In this document: positions 25,117 to 36,079 of the stretch, piece after piece
Layout of the letters: every line of letters starts with the position of its first letter
How positions within the stretch are numbered: the first letter of the stretch is position 1
Origin: Betaproteobacteria bacterium
GTDB lineage: Bacteria; Pseudomonadota; Gammaproteobacteria; Burkholderiales; UBA6910
Reading direction: 5' to 3'
Assembly: GCA_016183615.1 (NCBI GenBank)
Contig: JACPEG010000021.1
Location: forward strand, 62,001-126,000
Length of the DNA: 64,000 nt
Made by a program: the position numbers and the translations under genes
The notes under the pieces: generated by a model
The model's database searches: none
What the model saw: the letters and a program-made list of their open reading frames with translations, nothing else
Told to the model about the DNA's origin: nothing

Positions 25117-25539
25117 ATGAAGGCGGCGACCTACACGCGCGACAACATGGCCGATTTGCTGCGGCGGCACGGGATCAACCCCACCCACCAGCGGATCGAG
25201 ATTGCCTATGCGCTGTTCTCCCGGCAGGAGCACCTGTCAGCGGACCAGATTCTTTCCATCGTGAACCTGCGTCACGCGGAGACTTCCAAGGCCACGGTGT
25301 ACAACACGCTGAATCTGTTCCTCCAGAAGCGGCTCATCCGCGAGGTGATCGTGGACCCTAACAAGGTGTTCTACGACCCCAACACCCACGAGCATCATCA
25401 CTTCTATGATGTGGCCACCGGCCAGCTCACCGACATCGACGCCTCCGCCATCCAGGTCACCGGGCTGCCGCAGTTGCCGGACGGCGTCGTCACCGAGGGT
25501 GTGGACATAGTCATCCGCATCCGCCCGAAGACCGCTTGA
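25117..25539 (+). CDS. Fur-family transcriptional regulator (Irr-like)
   Basis: A 140-residue Fur-superfamily repressor. The winged helix (about 10-85) shows NPTHQRIEIAYALFSRQEHLSADQI-type and TSKATVYNTLNLFLQKRLI segments (quoted in part). The metal/heme region has NTHEHHHFYDV, a histidine cluster. There is no CxxC structural zinc site, which is the pattern of Irr- or Mur-like proteins rather than Zur or PerR. ATG 25117 was preferred over 25108 because the latter is part of the -10 box. Possible role: iron or heme-dependent control, or peroxide response. Targets are not visible in the window. Confidence 0.85.
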   Translation: MKAATYTRDNMADLLRRHGINPTHQRIEIAYALFSRQEHLSADQILSIVNLRHAETSKATVYNTLNLFLQKRLIREVIVDPNKVFYDPNTHEHHHFYDVATGQLTDIDASAIQVTGLPQLPDGVVTEGVDIVIRIRPKTA

Positions 25540-25568
25540 TTGCCGGGCTCCCCGCGAATCCCTATAAT
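25540..25568 (+). promoter_or_regulatory. Promoter of tRNA-Thr
   Basis: -35 TTGCCG (25540-25545), a 17-bp spacer and a perfect -10 TATAAT (25563-25568), ending 12 bp before the tRNA 5' end. Confidence 0.7.
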
Positions 25569-25580
25569 CTGCGCCGGTCT

Positions 25581-25656
<76 letters not shown>

Positions 25657-25663
25657 CCCATCA

Positions 25664-25690
25664 AAGGCTTGCACGAGTGCAAGCCTTTTT
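25664..25690 (+). terminator. Terminator after tRNA-Thr
   Basis: An AAGGCTTGCAC/GTGCAAGCCTT stem (25664-25674 with 25677-25687) followed by a T-run to 25690, eight bases after the tRNA CCA end. Confidence 0.85.
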
Positions 25691-25753
25691 CGCTGGTGGC
25701 GACCGGCGCATAATGGATCTGCGCCCGTGCCGCGCCGGCTCTGGTGCCCGTCG

Positions 25754-26008
25754 ATGACTGAATCGAAAAGCGACAAGCTGATCCTTCCTGTGGAACTGCG
25801 GGTATGCGCCACCTGCAGCTACTGGGACGGCGAGCGTCGGGTGGACGATGACGTGAAGGTCGTGGTGGTGGCGGAGAACTGCGCCGGCGAGTGCATCCTG
25901 CGGGAACAGGCCCTGGGCGGACTGACCGCCGCGGAAAAGATCCGCAATTGCCTCTGGGAACAGCTCGGCGAGTCCTGCCAAGGCCGGGACGATCCGGAAA
26001 CCCGATAG
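25754..26008 (+). CDS. Small cysteine-rich protein of unknown function
   Basis: An 84-residue protein (start MTESKSDKLILPV) with five cysteines: VCATCSYWDGER (C-x2-C), ENCAGECILRE (C-x3-C), and one each in IRNCLWEQ and ESCQG near the end. The spacing looks like a zinc or iron-sulfur site. The open frame begins nine codons earlier at 25727, but the ATG at 25754 is preferred because the upstream residues are atypical. I do not recognise a named family. It sits between tRNA-Thr and the convergent fccB, with its own short upstream region, and may be an orphan gene. Confidence 0.6.
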   Translation: MTESKSDKLILPVELRVCATCSYWDGERRVDDDVKVVVVAENCAGECILREQALGGLTAAEKIRNCLWEQLGESCQGRDDPETR

Positions 26009-26064
26009 TCCGGATCGGGCCGCGCGCCGCCAGTCCGGCGCGCCATCCCATTTGACGAGGGGCA

Positions 26065-26099
26065 GAAAAAAGCCCGCTGCGGGATGGCCGCCGCGGGCT
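26065..26099 (-). terminator. Terminator of the fcc operon (minus strand)
   Basis: An AGCCCGC/GCGGGCT stem (26071-26077 with 26093-26099); the six A residues at 26065-26070 read as a T-run on the minus strand. It is 20 bp after the fccB stop. Confidence 0.75.
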
Positions 26100-26119
26100 G
26101 TGAAGGGTGTTGCGACGGC

Positions 26120-27400
26120 CTACGCCAGCGCGTCGGACCAGATGCTCTCGGCCCAGCCCATGGCGAACGCACCTTCCTTGACGCTGGGGGCCGGAGACAG
26201 CCCGCCCGCGCCCGGCACCGTGACCATGGTCTTCTTCTCCTTGTCATACTTGTGCACCGAGGCCACGTGCACCACCTCCCGGTCCGAGATCCAGCTGTAG
26301 CAGGTGTTGGAGATCATCGGCTCGTCGTTCACCGGGCGGCCCGTCATCACGGCGATCACGGCATCGGCGCAGATTTTGGCCTGCTGGTTCGCCATGTGCC
26401 CGGACTTGGGCATTCCCGGCGCGGCCTGGATGGAGTCGCCGAGGACATGGATGCCCTTGGCCACCGTGGACTCGTAGGTGAGGAAATCCACCCCGCAGAA
26501 CCGGGCGTTGATGTTGGTGAGTTTGGCGCCCTGGGCCACCTTGCCCGCGCGCTGGGGTGGCACCACGTTGAGCACGTCAGCCTTCACATCGCCACCCAGC
26601 AGCTTCGCGGTGTTGGCGCGGGCATCCACGTCCAGCAGCTCGCTGTTGGGCCGGTACTCCACGATCCCCGGGTATTTCTCGTTCCAGGCCTTGGTGAACA
26701 GGCCCTTCTTGGACTGGATGTCCTCGTTAGCGTCCAGGATGAGAATCTTGGACTTGGGCTTGGCATTCTTCAGGTAGAACGCCACCTGGGTCGCGCGTTC
26801 GTAGGGTCCGGGCGGACAGCGGTAGGGCGCCTTGGGGATGTGAATGGCGTAAACGCCCCCATCGCGCATCGCCTCGAGCTGTTTCCGGAGCGCCACAGTC
26901 TGGGGACCGGCTTTCCACGAATGCAGCACCCGTTCCTGGGCGGCGGCATTGTTCAGCCCGGGAATGGTTTCGTACATGAAATCGATGCCCGGGGCGAGGA
27001 TCAGCCGGTCGTAGCTGAGCGCATCACCCTTGGCGAGCCGCACCACCCGCTTGTCCGCGTCCACCGCGGTCACCTCATCGCGCACCAGCTTCACGCCGCG
27101 CACCGACTGCAGCTTGTCGTAGCTGACGGTGAGCTCCTCGATCTTCATGCTGCCGCCGAGCACCCGGTTGCTGAACGGGCAGGAAACGAAATTGGCGTTG
27201 GGCTCGACCAGAATCACCTCGATCCCGGGCTCCCACAGGCGGATGTACTTGGCCGCGGTCGCCCCGGCATAGCCTCCGCCCACCACCACCACCCGGCCGA
27301 TGGTCCTGGTCGGGGTCGCGGCGCAACCGTAAAGCGAAGCCGCGCTCACCGCCGCGCCGGCGCCCAGCAGTTTCACGAAATCACGTCTGTTCAGGGTCAT
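26120..27400 (-). CDS. fccB: Flavocytochrome c sulfide dehydrogenase, flavoprotein subunit
   Basis: A 426-residue periplasmic flavoprotein that oxidises sulfide to sulfur or polysulfide and passes electrons to its cytochrome subunit. A twin-arginine signal is visible (MTLNRRDFVKLLGAG), followed by the FAD motif VVVVGGGYAGATAAKYI near residue 37. Cys74 in VSCPFSN matches the covalent FAD attachment region of Allochromatium FccB. Cys195 (RCPPGPYERA) and Cys302 (RFCGVDF) match the redox-active disulfide. The C-terminus is the FCSD flavin-binding domain. The start at 27400 has a GGAGAGGA site; the frame extends further upstream only over fccA. It is the last gene of a four-gene cytochrome operon. 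Confidence 0.93.
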   Translation of the reverse strand: MTLNRRDFVKLLGAGAAVSAASLYGCAATPTRTIGRVVVVGGGYAGATAAKYIRLWEPGIEVILVEPNANFVSCPFSNRVLGGSMKIEELTVSYDKLQSVRGVKLVRDEVTAVDADKRVVRLAKGDALSYDRLILAPGIDFMYETIPGLNNAAAQERVLHSWKAGPQTVALRKQLEAMRDGGVYAIHIPKAPYRCPPGPYERATQVAFYLKNAKPKSKILILDANEDIQSKKGLFTKAWNEKYPGIVEYRPNSELLDVDARANTAKLLGGDVKADVLNVVPPQRAGKVAQGAKLTNINARFCGVDFLTYESTVAKGIHVLGDSIQAAPGMPKSGHMANQQAKICADAVIAVMTGRPVNDEPMISNTCYSWISDREVVHVASVHKYDKEKKTMVTVPGAGGLSPAPSVKEGAFAMGWAESIWSDALA

Positions 27401-27420
27401 GGTCCTCTCCTCTGCGCGGG

Positions 27421-27738
27421 CTATTTTGGTTGTTTGGAAAAATAATCCGCGAGCCGCTCGAGCTGCTCGTCGGTATAGCCCTTGGCATGCTGGTGCATGA
27501 CCGTCAGGGACTTGGGCTCGCCGGCCTTGGCGTCCTTGAGCTTCTTGAGGAGATCCTCCTTTTTCTTGCCGGCCAGCGCCGGAATTTCGCCCTCGCTGCG
27601 CCCGTTGGTCCCGTGGCAGGCCGCACAACTGGCGGCCCAGGCCCTGGCCTTGTAATCCTGGGCAAGCACCGGCGAAGCGATCGCCGTGGCTACCGCGGCA
27701 GACAGCGCCGCCAATAGAACAACCCTTGACTTGCTCAT
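27421..27738 (-). CDS. fccA: Monoheme cytochrome c, likely FccA electron-transfer subunit
   Basis: A 105-residue exported class I cytochrome c. The signal peptide spans about residues 1-27 (ending VLAQ). A single heme site CAACH is at residues 38-42; the likely axial methionine lies in LTVMHQHAKG. Placed 20 bp before fccB with a strong GAGGAGG ribosome site, it is the expected heme partner of the sulfide dehydrogenase. It is smaller than the diheme FccA of Allochromatium and resembles the monoheme type of Chlorobium. The name is based on position and size, so a general cytochrome c role is possible. Confidence 0.85.
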   Translation of the reverse strand: MSKSRVVLLAALSAAVATAIASPVLAQDYKARAWAASCAACHGTNGRSEGEIPALAGKKKEDLLKKLKDAKAGEPKSLTVMHQHAKGYTDEQLERLADYFSKQPK

Positions 27739-27865
27739 TTTTCCTCCTCTGCGAAGAACTGCGCGGTTGTGAGACATATCGGGCGGCAATGCCGACCCAT
27801 GACTGCGTTATGGTTTTTGTGCTGGACGTTTTGTAACAGCTTTGGCAAACCCTGACAACCTCGGA

Positions 27866-27886
27866 GACATCAAAAGTGCTGATGTC
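27866..27886. repeat. Inverted repeat upstream of fccA
   Basis: GACATCA (27866-27872) and TGATGTC (27880-27886) are perfect 7-bp arms with a 7-base spacer, in the 160-bp gap between the diheme cytochrome gene (27899) and fccA (start 27738). It has no flanking T-run on the minus strand, so an operator or an mRNA-processing hairpin is as likely as a terminator. Confidence 0.45.
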
Positions 27887-27898
27887 CCCATAAAGTCA

Positions 27899-28609
27899 TT
27901 ATTTAGCGGGTTTTCGCTTTTTTGCAAGGGCAAGGCGGGACATGTAGTCGCTCACGGCTTCCAGCTCCCCGTCGCTGTAGCCCTTCACCGCCTTCACCAT
28001 CTTGGGATTGGCGTTGCGTCGCTTGCCGTCGCGGATGTCCCGCGCCTGGCGCACCAGATACGGGTAGTGCTGGCCGGCCAATACCGGATAGAACTTCGCC
28101 GCATTGCCCTCGCCGTTGGCACCATGGCAGGTCTTGCAGTCCTTGTCGTAGAGGCTTCGACCGCGTTCCAGGTCCGCTCCCGGACCCTTGGCGTTGTGGC
28201 GAGGGATCGCCAGCCCCTCCAGGTACACCGCGATGTCCGCAATCTCCTGCACATTGATGACATGCGGGGTCGAAAAAGGATACATCTTGGGATTATCGCG
28301 GGTTCCGGCCCGGATGTCGGTCATCTGCTTGATCAGCACGGTGGCATGCTGGCCGGCGAGCTGGGGGTAGGCGCCGTCGGGCCGGCCGCTGCCGTCGGGC
28401 CGGTGGCATCCCTGGCACACTTCGTAGGCCTGGCGCCCCCGCTGGGCGTCGCCCTTGCGCCGCAACGCCTCCGCTTCCTCCCCGGTCAGTTCGTTCCAGC
28501 GGTAGTCCCGCGACTCGATTCCCTTGCCCTTGGGCTGCTCGGGAACCGCCGCCGAACCGCCGGCCGGCAGTATCGCCATTACCGCTGCGATGAGTAGCCT
28601 TTTCACCAT
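27899..28609 (-). CDS. Diheme cytochrome c (c4-like)
   Basis: A 236-residue exported cytochrome c with a signal peptide (about 1-21, ending GSAA), an unusual charged linker (about 22-58) and two heme sites, CQGCH near residue 65 and CKTCH near residue 158. Each is followed by a PQLAGQH or PVLAGQH segment and a methionine (NPKM) that can ligate the heme, typical of cytochrome c4 halves. It is encoded between another diheme cytochrome and fccA. It is a likely electron acceptor between sulfide dehydrogenase and a terminal oxidase. Confidence 0.88.
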   Translation of the reverse strand: MVKRLLIAAVMAILPAGGSAAVPEQPKGKGIESRDYRWNELTGEEAEALRRKGDAQRGRQAYEVCQGCHRPDGSGRPDGAYPQLAGQHATVLIKQMTDIRAGTRDNPKMYPFSTPHVINVQEIADIAVYLEGLAIPRHNAKGPGADLERGRSLYDKDCKTCHGANGEGNAAKFYPVLAGQHYPYLVRQARDIRDGKRRNANPKMVKAVKGYSDGELEAVSDYMSRLALAKKRKPAK

Positions 28610-28630
28610 GGCGCCCTCCCCAGGCTCGTG

Positions 28631-29248
28631 CTACGGCAGGCTCGCGACATATTCGGCGACCGCCTTCATCTCCTGCTCGGTCATGCGCAGCGCCACCGAC
28701 TGCATGACCAGCCCGCGGTCGTTTTCCCGCTTGGAGGCGCCGAATTGCTTGAGTTGGTTCAGCGTGTATTCCGGATGCTGACCCGCCAGGCGCGGAAACC
28801 GGGCGGTTCCGCTGCCATCGGGGTAATGGCATCCGCTGCAGGACGGCACGCCGCTCTCCGCATTGCCATCCTCGTACACCTTCCTGCCCAGATCCAGCAG
28901 GGCCTTGTCCCGAACCGTGCCCGGCGCCGGCTTCTGCTGGTTATAGTAGGCGGCCAAGTCTTCGACATTCTCCGGGCTCAGGCTCCCCGCCACCGGCCCC
29001 ATGACTTCATTCAGACGCTTGCCCGCCTGGTAATCCTTGAGTTGCTTCGCGATGTACTGGGCCTGCAGGCCCGCGAGCTTGGGATGGACAGCCTGGACAC
29101 TGTTTCCGTCGGGTCCGTGACATCCGCTGCATACTGCGGAAGCGATGGAGCGGGCCCGCTCCGGGTTCCCTGAAGCGCCCTGCGCCGGCGCATCGGACGC
29201 TACGGCCACGCCGACCAGCGTAAACAGCCCCGCCAGGATTCGCGTCAT
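28631..29248 (-). CDS. Diheme cytochrome c4-like protein
   Basis: A 205-residue exported protein with signal peptide (about 1-24) and two CSGCH heme sites (near residues 40 and 138). Conserved c4 segments HPKLAGLQAQYIAKQLKDYQ and FPRLAGQHPEYTLNQLKQF follow each heme, with axial methionine candidates in NEVMGPVAG and LVMQSVA. It is the first gene of the four-gene cytochrome/FccAB cluster and lies 21 bp before the next cytochrome. Family role: periplasmic electron transfer to cytochrome oxidase. Confidence 0.9.
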   Translation of the reverse strand: MTRILAGLFTLVGVAVASDAPAQGASGNPERARSIASAVCSGCHGPDGNSVQAVHPKLAGLQAQYIAKQLKDYQAGKRLNEVMGPVAGSLSPENVEDLAAYYNQQKPAPGTVRDKALLDLGRKVYEDGNAESGVPSCSGCHYPDGSGTARFPRLAGQHPEYTLNQLKQFGASKRENDRGLVMQSVALRMTEQEMKAVAEYVASLP

Positions 29249-29387
29249 CCTCCGCCTCTGAAACCCCGTTGTTATCGGCCCGGGTGGAGCCTCGGCGGAT
29301 TGTAATGAAAGGCGGTGGCGGCGGAATAGATTATTTCAATCCGGGCATCAGCCGCGCCGGTGTGGATGACCCGGGCAGGCGCGGAAT

Positions 29388-32300
29388 TTACGCGGCGATC
29401 ACCGGCCGGCCGCCGGATTCCCGCACCAGGCGGGCGATCGCCTCGGCGGGAATCGGTGCGCTGAAATGGAAACCCTGGGCTTCGTCGCAGCCGCAGGCGC
29501 GCAGGAATTCCACCTGCTCCTCCGTCTCGACGCCTTCGGCAATCACCTTGTACTGAAGGCTGTGACCCAGGGTGACCACCGCGCGCACGATGGCCGCATC
29601 GTTGGGATCGGTAGCGATGTCGCGCACGAAGGACTGGTCGATCTTGAGCTTGTCGATGGGGAAGCGCTTGAGGTAGGACAGCGACGAATAGCCGGTTCCG
29701 AAGTCGTCGATGGAAAGCTTTATTCCCGCGGCCTTCAGGGCCTGCAGGGTCTCGATGGTGCCCTGGGCGTTCTGCATCACGATGCTCTCGGTGAGCTCCA
29801 GCTCCAGCCATTCGGGATCGAGACCGGTTTCCGCCAGCACCGCGAGCACGGTTTCCAGCACGTCCTGCTGGCGGAACTGACGCGCAGATAGATTCACGGC
29901 GATCTTGAAACGCGGCAGCCCGGCGTCCATGAGCTCCCTGAGGTCGCGGCAGGCGCGCCGCAGCGCCCATTCGCCGAGGAGCACGATGTGGCCGGTCTCC
30001 TCCGCCAGCGGCACGAACTGGGCCGGAGACACCAGCCCCAGCTCGGGATGCTGCCACCGCAGCAGCACTTCCACCCCCACGATCTGCCCGCTCCGCAGGT
30101 CCACCTGGGGCTGATAGTGGAGCACGAACTGCTCCTCCTCGATGGCGCGCGACAGGCTGTGCTCGAGCTTCAGCCGCTCCAGGCCCGAGGCATTCATGTC
30201 CTCGGTGTAGAACTGGAAGGCGTTGCCTAACTCCTTCACCCGGTACATCGCGGCGTCCGCATTCTTCATGAGCGTCTCCGGGTCCTCGCCGTCCTCCGGA
30301 TAGACGCTGATGCCGATGCTGGTGGTGAGACGAAATTCCCGGCCGTCGAGCTCCATGGGATAGGACACGGCGGTGATCACTTTCTGGGCCATGACGGTCG
30401 CACCGGCATTGTCCTTGAGATCCGGCAGCACGATCACGAACTCGTCACCTCCATGGCGCGAGACCGTGTCGCTCTCCCGCACGCAGCGCGAAAGACGCTC
30501 GGCCGCCGTCTGCAGTACCTGGTCGCCGAAAGCATGCCCCAGGGTGTCGTTGATCTCCTTGAAGCGGTCGAGATCGATGAACATCACCGCCACCTTTTTC
30601 TGCGTTCGCCGGGTCTGGGTCACGGCCTGCTGGAGGCGGTCGAGCAGGAGGTTGCGGTTGGGCAACCCGGTCAGGCCGTCGTAATGGGCAAGATGGCGGA
30701 TGCGCTGCTCGGCCACCTTGCGCTCGGTGATATCGGAAAAGATGGCAACGTAATGGGTGATCTGGCCCTTCTGGTCCTTCACCACGCTGATGGACAGCCA
30801 CTCGGGATAGGTCTCCCCGCTCTTGCGCCGGTTCCAGACCTCGCCCGTCCACTGGCCGTCGCGCCTTATGGCTTCCCACATGCCCTGGTAGAAGCTCTTG
30901 TCCTGGCGTCCGGAGCTGAGCAGCCTGGGATTGCGGCCGATCACTTCCTCTGCCTGGTAGCCGGTGATTTCCGCAAATGCGCGGTTCACCGAGACTATCG
31001 TGTTCGACGCGTCGGTCACCATGATGCCTTCGGAGCTGCTGTCGAATACGGTCCCGGCGAGCCGCAGGCTGCCCTCGGCGTCGCGCACCTCGGTCACGTC
31101 ACGGGTATTGAGCACGATGCTCGCACGGCCCTCATCCTGGTAGAGATGGCCGATGCTTTCCACGATCCGCCAGCCCCGGTCCGCGGACAGGCAGCGGAAC
31201 TCCACGGTCTGGGGTTCACGGCTCACCAGCACGCGGCGCAGCGCCGCCCGGACCGCAAGCGCATCGTCGCCGTGAACCAGCTCGAGCAGGCTCCTTCCCT
31301 CGAGGAACCCGGGTTCATGGCCCAGCACGGTCCGCACCGATGAACTCTGGTAGGAGACCAGCCCCTCCGCGTCCACCACGCTGATCATGTCCCGGGATTG
31401 GGCAATCAGCGAGTGGAACCGGCGCTCCTTGGCTTCCAGCGCACGGCGCGCGCGGTCCCGCTCCACTGCGATCCGCGCGAAGTTGGCGGCCCGCTCGACC
31501 ACCGTCAGGTCCCCCGGCCCGGGCTCCAGGGTGCCCCGGTAATAGGCCGCAATACAACCGAGGATTGAGCCGGAATCCGAGAGGATCGGCGCGTAGAAGC
31601 AGCCGTGAAGGCCGTGGCGCGCCGCCAGGGCCTGATAATCGAGCCAGCGCGGATGGGCGGCCAGGTCGATAGCCCGACCCAGGTTGTCCTGATCCGCCAG
31701 CGTGGCAAAAAGCCCGGCGTCCACGCCGAGCGCCATGCCATCGAACTCCTCGATGAAGCCCTGCGGCAGGCTGGGCGCAGCCGCATGATGCATGGTTCCC
31801 CCCTGGCCCAGCGTCAGGATTGCGCAATGCACCTTGTGTTCGGTGACGGGGCGGTAGACGCTGACGATCTCGGTCACCCGGCCATCGGCGCCGCGGATCG
31901 CCTTGTGGGTCGCCTCGGCCCACAGGAAGTGGCCGTCCCGGCGCCTCATCCTGAACTGGGCGGTATAGACGCCGGGGAAACGCAGTACCGCCTCGTCGGC
32001 CTCCCGCGCGGCCCCGCTGTCATCCGGATGCACCAGGTCTTCGGAGGCGTGGCCCAGCAGCTGCTCGGGTCCGTATCCCAGCAGCCGGCGGGCGGCGGCC
32101 GATACATAGGTGAAGGTCCCGTCGGGCGCGCGCCGCGCGATCATGTCGCTCGCGTTCTCGGCCATCAGACGGTAGCGTTCCTCGCTTTCCCGGAGCAGGT
32201 GCTGGTTGCGGGAAATCTCCTCGGCGACCCGGTTCAGCACAGTGCCCAGGCGCCCCAGCTCATCGCCGCCGCTCACGTCGCAACGGGTATCGGTATCGCC

Positions 32301-33011
32301 CCGGGCAAAGCGCTCGCTCGCCGCCATGATGCGGGCGGCACGCCGCATCACCACCAGATAGAGGAAAAGCGCGAGCAAAGCCACCGCCACGGCAAAGTAG
32401 GCCCCGTATTCGCCCGCCGCGTGGAGTACCACGTCCTTCGGCCAGAGCTTGGTCTGGGTGAGGTCGTAGCGGACGTAGAGCACGCCGGTTTGCCCGCCGG
32501 CAAAACCGAAACGGACCGGCGAAAGCCCGGAAAGCAGGGATCGTCCGTCGTCGAGGACCACCTCAGGCCGGGGCTTGCCGGCCAGCACAATCTCGCGCAG
32601 CACCCTGGTTTCCGCCAGGTCGAGGCGGTCGAGAATGGGTCGCCCCACATCGCCCGGCCTGGTCGCCGCGACGATCACGCCGTCGGGCAGCGCCAGGTAG
32701 GCGGCCTGCAGCCGCCTCTGGGAACGCAGGGCCGCAATCGCGCCGGCGGCTTCGTCCATGCGGCCTTGCTGCACCAGGGGCTCGACGATGGTCCGAACCA
32801 CGCCCAGATCATCCCTGATCTCCAGGGCGCGTTCGGACTCGATATGCCAGTTCGCGTGCCGAATGTAGTCGTCGAAGACTTCCCATCCGATGACGGCGGT
32901 CGACAGCAGCAACACCACCGGCATCGTGACGCTCAGCGGATAGAGCACGAACGGACGGCGCAGGGTCCGCAGCAGGGATCGCGGGCGCTTGGGGCGGACA
33001 GCGGTAGTCAT
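29388..33011 (-). CDS. Membrane-anchored PAS/GAF sensor with GGDEF and EAL domains
   Basis: A 1207-residue cyclic-di-GMP signalling protein. Order: transmembrane segment (about 24-46), periplasmic sensor region (about 47-200), second transmembrane segment (about 205-226), HAMP (about 228-280), PAS (about 285-400), GAF-like region (about 400-520), two PAS domains (about 530-650 and 655-775), GGDEF (motif HGGDEF near 854-859) and EAL. The EAL signature reads EVLLRW, but other catalytic segments (ELTES, DDFGTGYSSL, AEGVET) are intact, so phosphodiesterase activity is plausible. No neighbour shares its job clearly; it precedes nothing in an operon and is separated from the cytochrome cluster by 139 bp. 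Confidence 0.92.
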   Translation of the reverse strand: MTTAVRPKRPRSLLRTLRRPFVLYPLSVTMPVVLLLSTAVIGWEVFDDYIRHANWHIESERALEIRDDLGVVRTIVEPLVQQGRMDEAAGAIAALRSQRRLQAAYLALPDGVIVAATRPGDVGRPILDRLDLAETRVLREIVLAGKPRPEVVLDDGRSLLSGLSPVRFGFAGGQTGVLYVRYDLTQTKLWPKDVVLHAAGEYGAYFAVAVALLALFLYLVVMRRAARIMAASERFARGDTDTRCDVSGGDELGRLGTVLNRVAEEISRNQHLLRESEERYRLMAENASDMIARRAPDGTFTYVSAAARRLLGYGPEQLLGHASEDLVHPDDSGAAREADEAVLRFPGVYTAQFRMRRRDGHFLWAEATHKAIRGADGRVTEIVSVYRPVTEHKVHCAILTLGQGGTMHHAAAPSLPQGFIEEFDGMALGVDAGLFATLADQDNLGRAIDLAAHPRWLDYQALAARHGLHGCFYAPILSDSGSILGCIAAYYRGTLEPGPGDLTVVERAANFARIAVERDRARRALEAKERRFHSLIAQSRDMISVVDAEGLVSYQSSSVRTVLGHEPGFLEGRSLLELVHGDDALAVRAALRRVLVSREPQTVEFRCLSADRGWRIVESIGHLYQDEGRASIVLNTRDVTEVRDAEGSLRLAGTVFDSSSEGIMVTDASNTIVSVNRAFAEITGYQAEEVIGRNPRLLSSGRQDKSFYQGMWEAIRRDGQWTGEVWNRRKSGETYPEWLSISVVKDQKGQITHYVAIFSDITERKVAEQRIRHLAHYDGLTGLPNRNLLLDRLQQAVTQTRRTQKKVAVMFIDLDRFKEINDTLGHAFGDQVLQTAAERLSRCVRESDTVSRHGGDEFVIVLPDLKDNAGATVMAQKVITAVSYPMELDGREFRLTTSIGISVYPEDGEDPETLMKNADAAMYRVKELGNAFQFYTEDMNASGLERLKLEHSLSRAIEEEQFVLHYQPQVDLRSGQIVGVEVLLRWQHPELGLVSPAQFVPLAEETGHIVLLGEWALRRACRDLRELMDAGLPRFKIAVNLSARQFRQQDVLETVLAVLAETGLDPEWLELELTESIVMQNAQGTIETLQALKAAGIKLSIDDFGTGYSSLSYLKRFPIDKLKIDQSFVRDIATDPNDAAIVRAVVTLGHSLQYKVIAEGVETEEQVEFLRACGCDEAQGFHFSAPIPAEAIARLVRESGGRPVIAA

Positions 33012-33357
33012 CGATGTGATTTTGCAGGCTCGCCGGTGACGCCTTTGCGGTCTCTCGGCGGGAATGCCCTCCCTGGGTCCTTCGATGTCGTTATCGCCCG
33101 CCGCGCGTCAGGTCCTTGGCGGGGCCGTTATGCAGGATTGATACAAGATTTGTGCCATCCCCCCGCCGATCGGCATTTATCCGGGAATTCAGTTGCTTAA
33201 TCCGTCCGGATGGAGCGACTGGCGATGCGGCCGGGCAACGCGAGCGGGGATTTGCTGAAGTTTGGGAACGGTCATGCCCAGAAATGAGAAAAGCGGGGCC
33301 GGGCAAGGCGAAAAACGTTCACCGCCGGGACCGATGATTCCGGGGACCAAAATGGCG
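33012..33357. other. Noncoding gap between the GGDEF/EAL gene and clpA
   Basis: About 390 bp separate the start of the PAS/GGDEF/EAL gene (33011) from the clpA stop (33405). The gap presumably holds the promoter of the signalling gene. I found no convincing gene, repeat or tRNA in it; short open frames in both strands have no recognisable protein pattern. Confidence 0.5.
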
Positions 33358-33379
33358 GGCGGGGGCCGAGACCCCCGCC
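33358..33379 (-). terminator. Probable terminator after clpA (minus strand)
   Basis: GGCGGGGG (33358-33365) pairs with CCCCCGCC (33372-33379) around a six-base loop, 25 bp after the clpA stop. Four A residues at 33349-33352 give only a weak T-run on the minus strand. Confidence 0.5.
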
Positions 33380-33404
33380 GGTAGAACGCGATGCGAAAGG
33401 AGCC

Positions 33405-35663
<2,259 letters not shown>

Positions 35664-35664
35664 G

Positions 35665-35973
35665 CTACGTTTCCTCCATCACGCATCGTAGCGGATGTTC
35701 ATGCTGCTTGGCAAAGGATACCACCTGTTCGACCTTGGTGGCGGCCACGTCCCTAGGATACACCCCGCAGATGCCTTTGCCTTCCCTATGGACTTTGAGC
35801 ATGATTTGGGTCGCCTGTTCGCGGTTCATGGAAAAAAACTTCTGCAGCACCGTGACCACGAAGTCCATGGGCGTGTAATCGTCGTTGAGCAGCATGACCT
35901 TGAACATGGGCGGCGGCTTGAGGCCGCTTTTCTTGGCCTCCAGTACCGTGCCTTCGCGATGCTTCGTTGCCAT
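35665..35973 (-). CDS. clpS: ClpA adaptor protein ClpS
   Basis: A 102-residue N-end rule adaptor that delivers substrates with destabilising N-termini to ClpAP. Conserved features: [21 protein letters not shown], which forms the hydrophobic specificity pocket, and [21 protein letters not shown]. The N-terminal 20 residues form the flexible extension. It is the first gene of clpS-clpA on the minus strand, divergent from the cold-shock gene across about 250 bp. Confidence 0.97.
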   Translation of the reverse strand: MATKHREGTVLEAKKSGLKPPPMFKVMLLNDDYTPMDFVVTVLQKFFSMNREQATQIMLKVHREGKGICGVYPRDVAATKVEQVVSFAKQHEHPLRCVMEET

Positions 35974-36079
35974 GGGAGGTGCCTACTGCATGCCCGATGC
36001 CAGCGAGCATGAATCATTCATCGATAAGTTGCCGCGCCGCCCCGGTTCCACCGGACCCGCTGAAAACGTCCCGAACCAC

